The notes under the pieces are model-generated. The model searched no databases, was not told where the DNA came from, and worked only from the letters and a program-made list of their open reading frames with translations. From assembly GCA_963716685.1 (NCBI GenBank), contig CAVQTR010000006.1, forward strand, positions 620,001 to 684,000: a stretch of 64,000 bases of DNA. The letters are read 5' to 3'. The first letter of the stretch is position 1. Each line of letters opens with the position of its first letter. A program made the position numbers and the translations under genes. Positions 51,609 to 60,860 of this stretch are shown here, piece after piece. Source of the DNA: JALYXI01 sp963716685 (GTDB lineage Bacteria > Acidobacteriota > Terriglobia > Bryobacterales > Bryobacteraceae).

Positions 51609-53081
51609 TCAATCCGGCTTGAGGCGGCGCGATTGCGGATCCCAGTGCCAGGGTTCCCCGCCGCTGCTCAGCCGCCCGCCTTGCTGATCGACGCACTCGG
51701 GGAAACCGGTATGGAGAAAGTAAACGCCGTCCACCACATTGGGCAACCCCGTTACACTCACGGCATGAGTGCGTGACAGTTCGGCCGCTTGGCGGCAGGT
51801 TGCCTCGGCCAGCCACCCGGCTCGTTTCCAAAACCCCAGGTTGTGCTGCAACGCCGCAAACTGGAACAGCAGCACCACCGCCACCGCCGGCCACGACGAT
51901 CTCCGCGAAGCAAGCGCGGCAAAAATAATCGCGAGACCAATTGACGCGAAGTAGAGGACGCGCGCTTTCTCCAGATCCGGCCCGATCGACAGAAATTGAT
52001 GCACCGGAAGCGAGCAGATGGTACAGAACACGATTCCCAACACCAGCAGTCTGCGGTCACCGCTCTTCCAGCCGAGATAAACAAACCCTGCGAGCGCGGC
52101 CGCCAGGCAGCAGGCCATGAGGAACTGCAGTCCGTCGGTCCAGTTCACGGGTATCAGCAGCGTCGCCCAGAATCGCGGAAAGAGCGCCTTCAGCGTAGAC
52201 GAGAGCCGGAACTGCAAAACGGTCGGAGTGCCCGCGCCGGCACTTTGATATCCCCCTATGCCGCCGAGCAACCGCCATCGATAGACAAAGACCAGTGCGG
52301 CCGTCAGGGATAAAGGCCAGGTATCGCGCGCGATGGAAGCCCATGACCGGCGCTGATACCAGAGAACCGCGCAGACCAGAAGAGGGACGACATAAGCACT
52401 CTCCTTACTCATCGCTGCCAGCATCAACGCAACACTCGCGGCGGCACGCCAGCCTTTCAGCACCAACAGAATACAAGCTACTCCAAAGAGCACGGCGAGA
52501 AGGTCGAAGCGCGCCGCCACCCAGGTAACCACTTCCGGCCGCGAGCCATGAATGCCGAACAGCATCGCCCCGGCAAACGCCCCCGCTCTTCCGATTTCCA
52601 GCTTTCGGCATAGCGCGTACACCAGAACGGTGCACAGGATGTGAATGGTCAGGTTGCCTGCCCGCCACGCCGCTGGCGAGAGCCCCGCCCACTGCGCATC
52701 CAACGCGTAGGAGAGATACCCCAGCGGACGAAAGAAGTGGTCTTCCGCCGGCACGGTGAACAGCGTCACGAACGTATGGGGAACGAAAGCGCGCGCGTGC
52801 GCGATGTGGGAATAGTCGTCAGCCAGGAGAGGAAACGCCAGAAAACGCCAGAACGCCGCGACAACCACGACCGCCAACACCCACACGAGCCATCGCGCCC
52901 GGAACTCTTTCCCGCGTACCGGCCCCGACCGCAGCAGCATTAGCGCCACAAACAGCAGCGCGAAGATGCCTTCCGCGTTCATCGGCGAGCGCACTCCCAA
53001 AGGACCCTGAAAGGGTCCCGTGAAAGCGCGCCACGCGAGCAGTCCGCCAGTGGCGGCAAGAGCTGCCGCCAGCCATTTCAA
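51609..53081 (-). CDS. GT-C-like membrane glycosyltransferase
   Basis: 490 residues with about ten membrane segments. An acidic pair in the first loop (LADDYSHIAHARAF) and HFFRPLGYLSYALDAQWAGL resemble the PMT/ArnT-like GT-C family that takes sugars from polyprenyl phosphate donors. A fold-class call only. Its start overlaps the sensor-kinase stop by 4 bp, so it is translated with it. It converges on the deacetylase gene. Confidence 0.75.
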   Translation of the reverse strand: MKWLAAALAATGGLLAWRAFTGPFQGPLGVRSPMNAEGIFALLFVALMLLRSGPVRGKEFRARWLVWVLAVVVVAAFWRFLAFPLLADDYSHIAHARAFVPHTFVTLFTVPAEDHFFRPLGYLSYALDAQWAGLSPAAWRAGNLTIHILCTVLVYALCRKLEIGRAGAFAGAMLFGIHGSRPEVVTWVAARFDLLAVLFGVACILLVLKGWRAAASVALMLAAMSKESAYVVPLLVCAVLWYQRRSWASIARDTWPLSLTAALVFVYRWRLLGGIGGYQSAGAGTPTVLQFRLSSTLKALFPRFWATLLIPVNWTDGLQFLMACCLAAALAGFVYLGWKSGDRRLLVLGIVFCTICSLPVHQFLSIGPDLEKARVLYFASIGLAIIFAALASRRSSWPAVAVVLLFQFAALQHNLGFWKRAGWLAEATCRQAAELSRTHAVSVTGLPNVVDGVYFLHTGFPECVDQQGGRLSSGGEPWHWDPQSRRLKPD

Positions 53082-54976
53082 GCAGCGCTCGAGGGCGCGT
53101 CCAGAATTTCCCGCACCTTCGTCAGCAAAGCGTCGGGCGTAAACGGCTTGTGCAGAAACATGCGATCCCGCTGCGGAGCGGAGCCCACGGGCGCATCGCG
53201 GTAGCCCGAAATGTAAAGCACCTTCGTCCGCGGACTGAGCGAATGAAGCCGGTCGCCGAGTTCGAGCCCGTTCATGTTCGGCATCATGATATCGGTAACG
53301 ATCATATCGATCTTCGAGCTGTTGGCCTCGTAAGTGGAGAGCGCTTCGCGCCCGTCCCGGGTTTCGAGTACAGTGTAGCCATTCGTCGCGAGCACCGCGT
53401 GAACCAGGCGTCGCACGCCATCCTCGTCATCCGCAATCAGGATCGTCTCCGACCCTCGCTTCTGCCGCGCGCCCGTGGAGGGCAGCGGCATCATCCCCGG
53501 GTCCTTCTCCTTCGGGAGGTAAATTTCGAAGATGGTTCCGTTGCCGGGCTGACTATAGACGTTCACAGATCCGTGACTCTGCTGCACGAACCCGTAGACG
53601 ATAGAAAGGCCCAGGCCGCTGCCCTTTCCCCGTGTCTTGGTGGTGAAAAACGGCTCGAAGACATGCGCGCGGGTTTCCGCATCCATACCCACACCCGTGT
53701 CGCTGACCGCGATCATTACGTAGTGCCCGGGCTTCACGCCCGGCCGCGTTGCCGCCTGATCCACGGTGATCTCCGCATCCACTGTCTCGATGGTGAAACG
53801 CCCGCCTTTGGGCATCGCGTCGCGCGAGTTCATCGCCAGATTGACAATGGCCTGCTCCAGCTGGGCGGTGTCCACCCGCACTTTCCCGATGCCGCTTCCC
53901 GGCATGAAAATCACTTCAATCTTCTCGCCGGCCAGGCGTTTTAGCATGGTTTCCATGTTCGCCAGCGCCTGATTCAGGTCGGTTACTTTCGCCTGCGCGT
54001 TCTGGCCCCGGCTGAAGGCTAAAAGCTGCCGTGTCAGGCCGGCGGCCCGCTCCGCCGCAGAGAGAATTTCCTCCGCGAAGTTGCGCAGGGGATTGCCCGC
54101 CGACATCTCCGAGCGCAGCATCTCGCTGTAGCCGGTCATTACCGTGAGCAGGTTATTAAAATCGCCAGCGACCCCACCTGCCAGGCGCGCCACCGCGTCC
54201 ATCTTCTGCGACTGCGTCACCTGATCCTGCACCTGACGGCGGCTGGTGATATCGCGAAACACAAAGATCGCGCCCGAAATCAAACCCTTCTCGGTACGAA
54301 TGGGCGCGGCGCTCTCCTCAATCGAAATGGTGTGGCCGTGCTTCGAGGTCAGCAGCTTATGCGTGGAAGCCTGGAAGGAAATGCCGTCTTTCAGAATTTC
54401 AGCGATTGGGGTTTCACTGGGAGTGTTGGTTTGCTCGTCCGTCAGGGTGAGAACACTCGCCAGCGGCTGGTTACGTGCCTCGGCGATCGACACACCCAGC
54501 ATGGCCTCCGCCACAGGGTTCAGGAACTCCACATTGCCGGACCGGTTAACCACCACCACCGCATCGCCGATGCTCGACAGCGTGGCGGCCAGTTCCAGTT
54601 TGCTGCGGCGCAACTCGTCCACCAGGAAGGTGACCAGCAGCGCGGAGAAGATGAACGTGATCAGCCGCCCGGCGTCCGTCCAGCTGGTGAACCCAAAAAC
54701 GTATTCGGGATTCATGAAGCAAAAGTCCACCACCACCGTGCTGAGAACAGTCGACAAAAGCCCGGCCCATCTTCCGTAAAACCACGAGCTCACCAGCACT
54801 ACCGCTGTGAACGGCAGGAAGAAATTCGGTTCGATGATGCGCTTGAGAAACAGCGAGGCTAAAAGAGCGCAGGCGGTCAGTCCGCAAACCACTGCGTAGT
54901 TTAGGACCCGGTTCTTGCTTTCGTGCATGTGGGGGCGTGCGCGTCGGCTTATCGGCTGTGAAGCCTCAGACGTCAT
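53078..54976 (-). CDS. Hybrid sensor kinase-like protein lacking the H-box His
   Basis: 632 residues. A DUF4118 membrane domain (four segments, residues about 25-115), a PAS domain (LAATLSSIGDAVVVVNRSGNVEFLN), a HisKA-like dimerisation domain, an HATPase (NLAMNSRDAMPKGG, DTGVGMDAE, GKGSGLGLSIVYG) and a receiver (ILIADDEDGV, VTDIMMP, KPF). The H-box reads LAGGVAGDFNNLL, where relatives have VAHDFNN, so the phosphate-accepting His is Gly (residue ~271, codon GGC at 54164-54166). ATP binding and the receiver Asp look intact. It may act as a phosphatase, partner or sensor only. Confidence 0.9.
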   Translation of the reverse strand: MTSEASQPISRRARPHMHESKNRVLNYAVVCGLTACALLASLFLKRIIEPNFFLPFTAVVLVSSWFYGRWAGLLSTVLSTVVVDFCFMNPEYVFGFTSWTDAGRLITFIFSALLVTFLVDELRRSKLELAATLSSIGDAVVVVNRSGNVEFLNPVAEAMLGVSIAEARNQPLASVLTLTDEQTNTPSETPIAEILKDGISFQASTHKLLTSKHGHTISIEESAAPIRTEKGLISGAIFVFRDITSRRQVQDQVTQSQKMDAVARLAGGVAGDFNNLLTVMTGYSEMLRSEMSAGNPLRNFAEEILSAAERAAGLTRQLLAFSRGQNAQAKVTDLNQALANMETMLKRLAGEKIEVIFMPGSGIGKVRVDTAQLEQAIVNLAMNSRDAMPKGGRFTIETVDAEITVDQAATRPGVKPGHYVMIAVSDTGVGMDAETRAHVFEPFFTTKTRGKGSGLGLSIVYGFVQQSHGSVNVYSQPGNGTIFEIYLPKEKDPGMMPLPSTGARQKRGSETILIADDEDGVRRLVHAVLATNGYTVLETRDGREALSTYEANSSKIDMIVTDIMMPNMNGLELGDRLHSLSPRTKVLYISGYRDAPVGSAPQRDRMFLHKPFTPDALLTKVREILDAPSSAA

Positions 54977-55880
54977 TATAGAGGGAAGCTTCCCCGGGAG
55001 GCCGGGTCTTCCAGCGCCTGTGTATCCACAGCCACTGGCCGGGGTATTCGCGAATGGCCGCTTCCACGGTCTTCTGGATGGCCCGCGTATCCTCGGCCGC
55101 GTCTCCGGTCATCGGCACCTCAGGATAAAAGCGCAGAATGTATTTCCGCTCCGTTTCCGACCAGAGCGCAAAACCCGGAATCACAGCCGCGCCGCTGTGG
55201 GCGGCCAGCTTCGCGAACCCGGTGTTCACACATGCCGGAATACCAAAAAAGTCGACGAAAACTCCGCCATCGAGCGACGAATTCTGATCCACCAGAATGC
55301 CGGCGGCTTCGTTCTCCCGCAGCACTTTCAGGATGGGCCGGACCAGTTCGCGCTTGCCGAGTATAGTGTTGCCGGAAAGAGCACGCCGGTTCTCCACGAA
55401 CTGGTGGATTCGCGGATTGTCCAAAGGACGTACCACAACCAGCATGGGCCGGGCCAGCAGCGCATGGCAGAACGCGCTGAGCTCCCAGTTGCCCAGATGC
55501 GCGGTTGCGAACAGCACGCCTTTACCCCGAAGTCGCGCGTTTTCGAAATGCTCGAATCCCTGATAGCGAATCCAGCCGTTAACCGTCTCCCCGGTGATGG
55601 AGGGAAAGCGCGCAAATCCTGCCAGCAGACGCGCCATTGACCGAAACATCTCCTGCACGATCCGGGCGCGCTCTGCTTCCGTCGCCTCCGGGAGAGCCAG
55701 GGAAAGATTGCGCAGGGCAATGCGGCGCAGGCGCGGGATCGCCAAATTCAGGAGGCGGATGTAGAATCGCGCCAGCCAATCGGCCGTTGCGCGGGGGATG
55801 CATTCCAGCGAAGCCACCAGCGCGCGCACCAGCCAGTATTCCAGCGCGATTTGTGCTCGTGACTTCTTTACTCGATCCAC
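54966..55880 (-). CDS. LpxL/HtrB-type lipid A acyltransferase
   Basis: 304 residues. One N-terminal hydrophobic helix, HLGNWE near residue 126 (H-x4-E motif), LVDQNSSLDGGVFVDFFG and YPGQWLWIHRRWKTRP are typical of the lysophospholipid acyltransferases that add secondary acyl chains to lipid A precursors. It ends inside the start of the sensor-kinase gene and begins inside the end of mnmA (13 bp), so they may share a transcript. With LptE and Wzt it indicates an LPS-like outer membrane. Confidence 0.9.
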   Translation of the reverse strand: MDRVKKSRAQIALEYWLVRALVASLECIPRATADWLARFYIRLLNLAIPRLRRIALRNLSLALPEATEAERARIVQEMFRSMARLLAGFARFPSITGETVNGWIRYQGFEHFENARLRGKGVLFATAHLGNWELSAFCHALLARPMLVVVRPLDNPRIHQFVENRRALSGNTILGKRELVRPILKVLRENEAAGILVDQNSSLDGGVFVDFFGIPACVNTGFAKLAAHSGAAVIPGFALWSETERKYILRFYPEVPMTGDAAEDTRAIQKTVEAAIREYPGQWLWIHRRWKTRPPGEASLYNDV

Positions 55881-56977
55881 CCGCCGCCCAGGACCAGATC
55901 GCCGTCGTAAAACACCGCGCCCTGGCCAGGCGTCACCGCGCGCTGCGGTTCGTCAAACCGCACCTCCACGCGTCCATTCTCAAGAGGGTACAACGTCGCC
56001 GCCGCGGGCAGGTGGCGATTGCGGATTTTCACCGTCGCACGCGCAGGCACCGACAGACCGGACCAGGAGATCCAGTTGAGGTCCCGTGCCACCAGGCTCG
56101 CCTGCAACAGCGCCTCACCCGGTCCCACAGTCACGCGCTGCGTTGCCACGTCCGTCGCGATCACATACAGTGGTTCGCCGGTCGCAATCCCCAGGCCCTT
56201 CCGCTGTCCAATCGTGAAGTGGTGCACCCCGGTATGTCCGCCCAGTGTACGGCCATCTTCCGCCACAATGTCCCCGTTCTTCTCGTCCGGCGTAACTCCC
56301 TGCTCGCGCAGATAGGCATTCATAAATGCCGCGTAATCGCCGTTCGGCACGAAGCAGATTTCGTAGCTCTCGCCTTTGTTCGCGACCGCGAGGCCGAACT
56401 CCCGCGCCAGCGCCCGCACTTCGGTCTTCTGCCGGTCCCCCAGGGGAAACAGACAGCGCGCCAGCTGCGCCTGCGTCAGTCCGAATAGAAAATAGGTCTG
56501 GTCTTTCGTTGCGTCGAGGGCGGTGCGCAGTTCGTATCGCCCCGTCTCGGGATTGCGCGTGACACGCGCGTAGTGCCCGGTGGCGATTCGGTCCGCACCC
56601 ACGGAATCCGCCATATCCAGAAAACGGTCAAACTTGATGAAGTTATTGCAAAGCGTGCACGGGATCGGCGTTCGCCCGGCCAGATATTCATCCACAAACG
56701 GTCCCACTACATGCCGTTCGAACTCGTCTTCGAAGTTCACCACGTAAAACGGAATCCCGATCTGCTCCGCCACATGCCGCGCGTCATAAACGTCGTCGGT
56801 CGAGCAGCATCGCCCCGTGGTTTTGTCGGTCGCCAGTTCCGGCAGCCGCCGCTGATTCCACAGTTGCATCGTCATCCCGACGATTCGATGCCCTTCCCGC
56901 GCCAGCATTGCAGCAACGGTGGAACTGTCGAGTCCTCCCGACATCGCGACCACGATTGGCTTTGTTTCGTCAGGCAT
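55868..56977 (-). CDS. mnmA: tRNA-specific 2-thiouridylase MnmA
   Basis: 369 residues. The PP-loop VVAMSGGLDSSTVAAML, CTLCNNFIKF with the first catalytic Cys and the second in SYEICFVPNGDY, plus GQRKGLGIATGEPLYV. It installs 2-thiouridine at U34 using sulfur from a cysteine desulfurase, which is encoded immediately upstream and overlaps it by 8 bp. The pair is therefore a self-contained tRNA thiolation unit. Confidence 0.95.
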   Translation of the reverse strand: MPDETKPIVVAMSGGLDSSTVAAMLAREGHRIVGMTMQLWNQRRLPELATDKTTGRCCSTDDVYDARHVAEQIGIPFYVVNFEDEFERHVVGPFVDEYLAGRTPIPCTLCNNFIKFDRFLDMADSVGADRIATGHYARVTRNPETGRYELRTALDATKDQTYFLFGLTQAQLARCLFPLGDRQKTEVRALAREFGLAVANKGESYEICFVPNGDYAAFMNAYLREQGVTPDEKNGDIVAEDGRTLGGHTGVHHFTIGQRKGLGIATGEPLYVIATDVATQRVTVGPGEALLQASLVARDLNWISWSGLSVPARATVKIRNRHLPAAATLYPLENGRVEVRFDEPQRAVTPGQGAVFYDGDLVLGGGWIE

Positions 56978-58097
56978 GCGTCAGTTCCTGAACCGAAATG
57001 CGCCGCAGATGCGCCACCGACCTGGCCACGGCCTCAATCAGCGCATCCACCTGATCCGCCGTGTTGGCCGGACCGAGCGAAAAACGGATGGAAGACCGCG
57101 CCTGCTCGCGCGTCAAACCAATGGCGGTTAGCACGTGCGAAGGCTCCACGGCGCCGCTCGAGCAGGCCGCGCCGCTTGAAACCGCAAAGCCCCGAAGATC
57201 CAGTGAAATGAGCAGCGCTTCGCCTTCGATAGCCTCGAAGCGAATGTTGGTGGTGTTGGGAAGCCGGGGCGCGCCGGCGCCGTTCACCACAGCCGAAGGT
57301 ACACGCGCCAGAATTCCCGTCTCCAGCCGGTCCCGCAGCGCGGCAAGGCCACTCCAGTCTGCCGTCTCCGAGGCAACCCCCAGTGCCACGGCGCCCGGAA
57401 CGTTCTCCGTACCTGGCCGCCGGTCGCGCTCATGATGTCCGCCTGTGGTAATCGCCCGCAGCGGCGTACCCTCGCGCACGAAAAGAACGCCAATCCCCTT
57501 CGGCGCCCCCATCTTGTGACCGCTGACCGAATACAGGTCCACACCCAGCGCTCCTACATCCACCGGGATTTTCCCAAAAGCCTGGACGCCATCGGAGTGA
57601 AAACAGGCGCCTGCCGCGTGCGCCACGCGCGCGATTTCGGCAATCGGCTGCACCGTACCCAGCTCGTTGTTCGCGTGCATCACGGAAACCAGAACGGTTT
57701 CGGGTCGCAGCGCACGCCTGACGTCTTCCGGGTCCACCAAGCCATCAGCCCCCGCCTCCACATAGGTGATGTCCAGGCCCAGGGCCGCGCAGGTGTTCAG
57801 CACGGCCGGGTGTTCAATGGCCGAAGTCACCACATGCTGCCCAGGCTTCCCGATGCCGCGCAGCGCCAGATTGTCCGCTTCGGTTCCGCCGCTGACGAAG
57901 ACAATCTCGCTCGCTTTGGCGCCCAGCCGCGCCGCGACCTTACGACGCGCCGCCTCGAGTCTCTGCTTGGCCACCTGCCCGAAATGATGGATACTGGACG
58001 CATTGCCATAAGCTTCGTCCAGTGAAGCCACCAGGCCGGCGCGCACCTCAGGCGCAAGCGGAGCCGTCGCGTTATGGTCGAAGTAGAAATGGTCCAC
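56970..58097 (-). CDS. iscS: Cysteine desulfurase (IscS/NifS family)
   Basis: 375 residues. The PLP Lys is in VSGHKMGAPKGIG, the SGGTEADNLAL loop and the reactive Cys in SSGAACSSGAVEPSHVL are all visible. The short Cys loop fits the NifS-IscS class I type. It feeds persulfide sulfur to MnmA, and possibly to Fe-S assembly, though no iscU or other isc gene is near. ATG at 58097. Confidence 0.92.
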   Translation of the reverse strand: MDHFYFDHNATAPLAPEVRAGLVASLDEAYGNASSIHHFGQVAKQRLEAARRKVAARLGAKASEIVFVSGGTEADNLALRGIGKPGQHVVTSAIEHPAVLNTCAALGLDITYVEAGADGLVDPEDVRRALRPETVLVSVMHANNELGTVQPIAEIARVAHAAGACFHSDGVQAFGKIPVDVGALGVDLYSVSGHKMGAPKGIGVLFVREGTPLRAITTGGHHERDRRPGTENVPGAVALGVASETADWSGLAALRDRLETGILARVPSAVVNGAGAPRLPNTTNIRFEAIEGEALLISLDLRGFAVSSGAACSSGAVEPSHVLTAIGLTREQARSSIRFSLGPANTADQVDALIEAVARSVAHLRRISVQELTHA

Positions 58098-58118
58098 TTT
58101 TTCTCATTTTAGCGTCTC

Positions 58119-58910
58119 ATGCCCGGCCAGCCCGCACCTGTCATCACTCTGCTTACGGATTTCGGCCTCGCCGATCATTTCGTCGGCGTTATGAAGGGCG
58201 CCATCCTGAGCATCTGCCCATCGGCACGGATCGTCGACATCACCCACCAGGTGAACGCCTTTGATATCGCGCACGGCGGCTTTTTACTGGCACAATCCTG
58301 GCGCTACTTTCCGCAAGACACGATCCACGTCGCCGTGGTCGACCCGGGCGTAGGTACTGACCGCCGACCTCTCTGCGTGGAAGCTGCAGGCCACCTCTTC
58401 ATCGCGCCGGATAACGGTCTGCTGTCGCCTCTGTACGCGGAAGAACTGCATCAAGTGCGGCATATTCACGCCGAACAGTACTTTCGCCATCCGGTCAGCC
58501 GCACATTCCACGGCCGCGATGTATTCGCTCCGGCGGCGGCCCACCTGGCCGCGGGAGTGCCGCCGGCTCACCTGGGCAATGTCATTGAGGATTACACGCG
58601 CTTCCCTTTTTCCGGGCCGGTGCAGACGGCGCGCCGCAACTGGACCGGCGCCGTCGTGCAGATCGACCGTTTCGGCAACCTGATCACCAATTTTCGGACA
58701 TCCGAGTTCGCTCTGAAGAAGCCGTTCGAAATCATGGCCGGTCTGAGCACTGTCAGCCGCATCGAGGACACCTTCGAAGCCGCGGGAATCGGCAAGCTAT
58801 TCGTGATCGCCGGCAGTTCCGGGTATTTCGAGATCGCCGCCGGTCAGGGCAGCGCCGCCCGCCTCCTCGGCTGCGGCGTCGGAGCTCCCCTCGAGCTCCG
58901 CGTGCTCTGA
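58119..58910 (+). CDS. SAM hydrolase (SAM hydroxide adenosyltransferase, DUF62)
   Basis: 263 residues. ITLLTDFGLADHFVGVMKG at the N-terminus, VDPGVGTDRRPL, FIAPDNGLLSPLY, FHGRDVFAPAAAHLA and QIDRFGNLITNF are the conserved blocks of the family that splits S-adenosylmethionine to adenosine and methionine with water. Related enzymes use fluoride or chloride. The hydroxide type is the common one. Its last 38 codons overlap the rsmD 3' end on the other strand. Confidence 0.92.
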   Translation: MPGQPAPVITLLTDFGLADHFVGVMKGAILSICPSARIVDITHQVNAFDIAHGGFLLAQSWRYFPQDTIHVAVVDPGVGTDRRPLCVEAAGHLFIAPDNGLLSPLYAEELHQVRHIHAEQYFRHPVSRTFHGRDVFAPAAAHLAAGVPPAHLGNVIEDYTRFPFSGPVQTARRNWTGAVVQIDRFGNLITNFRTSEFALKKPFEIMAGLSTVSRIEDTFEAAGIGKLFVIAGSSGYFEIAAGQGSAARLLGCGVGAPLELRVL

Positions 58911-59432
58911 ACGGAAAAACGTCAGCAAATTGTCGCTTTGGCGTACTTCGCGCGTCTGCCGGAGGTGCCCATACTGCTGCTCGAGGGGAAACCGCCACGA
59001 ATGCTGCGCCACCACGATGACTTCCCGCGCCGCTGCGCCGATAGCATTAAGCGCCAGCGCATATTCGCCGGTCTGCGGGTACGGTGGGTCGAGAAAGATG
59101 ATATCCGCTTCCTCAATACTGATCTTCCTGGCCACCGCGCCCACGTGAATGATGCTCCGCGAGCGGATTCCCAGCGTGGTCAGATTCTGCTGAATCAGCG
59201 CCACCGCCTCGCGCGATTTCTCGATAAAAATGGCGCGCCGGGCTCCCCTGCTCAGCGCCTCTATCCCCACTGCGCCGGTTCCCGCATAGGCATCCAAAAA
59301 CACCGAACCGGCAATCACCGGCGACAGAATGTTGAACAGCGTCTCGCGCAGCCGGTCAGGCGTCGGCCGCACGTCGACACCCGGCAGACTCTTCAACAGC
59401 CGCGAACGAAACTCCCCTCCAATGATTCGCAA
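58797..59432 (-). CDS. rsmD: 16S rRNA m2G966 methyltransferase RsmD
   Basis: 211 residues. MRIIGGEFRSRLL, VRPTPDRLRETLFNIL, FLDAYAGTGAVGIEALSRGA (motif I) and FLDPPYP (motif IV) mark RsmD, which methylates N2 of G966 in 16S rRNA. The core ends near residue 175. A 35-residue Gly/Ala/Glu-rich tail is coded in the 114-bp overlap with the convergent SAM hydrolase gene, so the tail may simply be a product of stop-codon loss. Confidence 0.93.
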   Translation of the reverse strand: MRIIGGEFRSRLLKSLPGVDVRPTPDRLRETLFNILSPVIAGSVFLDAYAGTGAVGIEALSRGARRAIFIEKSREAVALIQQNLTTLGIRSRSIIHVGAVARKISIEEADIIFLDPPYPQTGEYALALNAIGAAAREVIVVAQHSWRFPLEQQYGHLRQTREVRQSDNLLTFFRSEHAELEGSSDAAAEEAGGAALTGGDLEIPGTAGDHE

Positions 59433-59483
59433 GCTGCCACTCTAACGCATCCGTCAATCTGATAGACTTCCAGCAGTCCTGCC

Positions 59484-60860
59484 ATGTTTCGCCTGGATGC
59501 CGACAAACCCGCTGAGTTCTGCGACGGCCTCCGCCGGCGCGATTTCCTCCATGCCGGAGCCCTTGCGGCAATGGGCATCGGCCTTGCCGATATGCTCGCG
59601 CTGCAGGCCATGGGCGCGACTGCGCCGGAGAAGAAAGACACCAACTGCATTTTCCTGTTCCTGGTTGGCGGTCCTTCGCAGCTGGACTGCTGGGACATGA
59701 AGCCCGGCGCGCCCGCGGAAATCCGGGGCCCGTACAAGCCGATTAAAACGAACGTTCCCGGAATCGACATCTGCGAGAATTTCCCGCGCATGGCGAAACA
59801 TGCGGAGAAGTACGCGCTGATTCGCAGCTGCTATCACACCGCCGCGGCGGTTCACGATACCGGCCACCAGATGATGCAGACCGGCCGGCTGTTTACCGCC
59901 GGTGTCGAGTATCCGAATCTCGGATGCGTCCTCTCGAAGTTGAAGGGCCCGCGCGGTGATGTGCCCGCCCACGTTCTGATGCCTCATCCCATCGGCAACA
60001 CGGGCGGAAACATGCCGCACGGCCAGAATGCCGGCTTCCTGGGCAAAACCTTCGACCCGTTCGTTCTGAACGCGGACCCTTCCACACCCGGTTTCAAAGT
60101 GCCGGACATGCTGCCGCCGGACTATCTCACCGCCATGCGTGTGGACCGCCGCAGGAACTGGCGCGAGATGGTGGATCAAACCGTCAGCCGCTTTGAAACC
60201 TCGCAGGACGCTCGGCTGCTGGACAGCACGTTCCACCAGGCTTACACGCTGATGTCGTCACAGAAGGCGCGCGATGCCTTCGATCTTTCAAAGGAACCCG
60301 ACAGTGTGCGCGACCGCTACGGCCGCAACCGTTTCGGCCAAAGCTGCCTTCTCGCTCGTCGCATGATCGAATCGGGCGTCCGCTTCGTCACCGTCAACAT
60401 GTTCGAGACCGTATTCGACGAGATCACCTGGGACATTCACGGATCGAAGCCATTCAGCCCCATAAGCTGCTACCGCGACCTCGTCGGCCCCATGTATGAC
60501 ATGGCTTACAGCGCGCTGCTGCAGGACCTGCACGATCGCGGTCTGCTGGCCAGCACGCTGGTGGTGTCCACCGGAGAGTTCGGACGCACGCCAAAAGTGA
60601 ATCCGGCGGGCGGACGCGATCACTGGCCTCAGTGCTGGACGATGATGATGGCCGGCGGAGGCGTAAAAGGTGGGCAGGTAATCGGCGCGTCCGATGAAAT
60701 CGGCGGCGCTCCCCGGGACACGCCGGCAAATCCCGGCCAGGTCGCAGCCACCATCTATCGCGCCCTTGGCATTCCGCTTGAACTGGAGCTTCCGGGTTCA
60801 CAGGGCCGCCCGATCCCGCTGGTGGAGCGCGGCACCGAACCGCTGAAGATCTTCGCATGA
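59484..60860 (+). CDS. DUF1501 protein with Tat signal
   Basis: 458 residues. A twin-arginine signal, RRRDFLHAGALAAMGIGLAD near residue 17, precedes the DUF1501 body, alkaline-phosphatase-like in fold: LFLVGGPSQLDCWDMKPGAP and STGEFGRTPKVNPAGGRDHW. Proteins of this family are paired with DUF1549/DUF1553 genes in Planctomycetes and Acidobacteria, as here (4-bp overlap with the next gene). Biological role unproven. Probably exported in folded form, perhaps acting on sulfated or phosphorylated carbohydrate. Confidence 0.92.
   Translation: MFRLDADKPAEFCDGLRRRDFLHAGALAAMGIGLADMLALQAMGATAPEKKDTNCIFLFLVGGPSQLDCWDMKPGAPAEIRGPYKPIKTNVPGIDICENFPRMAKHAEKYALIRSCYHTAAAVHDTGHQMMQTGRLFTAGVEYPNLGCVLSKLKGPRGDVPAHVLMPHPIGNTGGNMPHGQNAGFLGKTFDPFVLNADPSTPGFKVPDMLPPDYLTAMRVDRRRNWREMVDQTVSRFETSQDARLLDSTFHQAYTLMSSQKARDAFDLSKEPDSVRDRYGRNRFGQSCLLARRMIESGVRFVTVNMFETVFDEITWDIHGSKPFSPISCYRDLVGPMYDMAYSALLQDLHDRGLLASTLVVSTGEFGRTPKVNPAGGRDHWPQCWTMMMAGGGVKGGQVIGASDEIGGAPRDTPANPGQVAATIYRALGIPLELELPGSQGRPIPLVERGTEPLKIFA

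Noticed and set aside
53150..53944. 264-codon open frame on the plus strand
   Set aside because: Antisense to the sensor-kinase gene, whose ATPase and receiver motifs are unmistakable.
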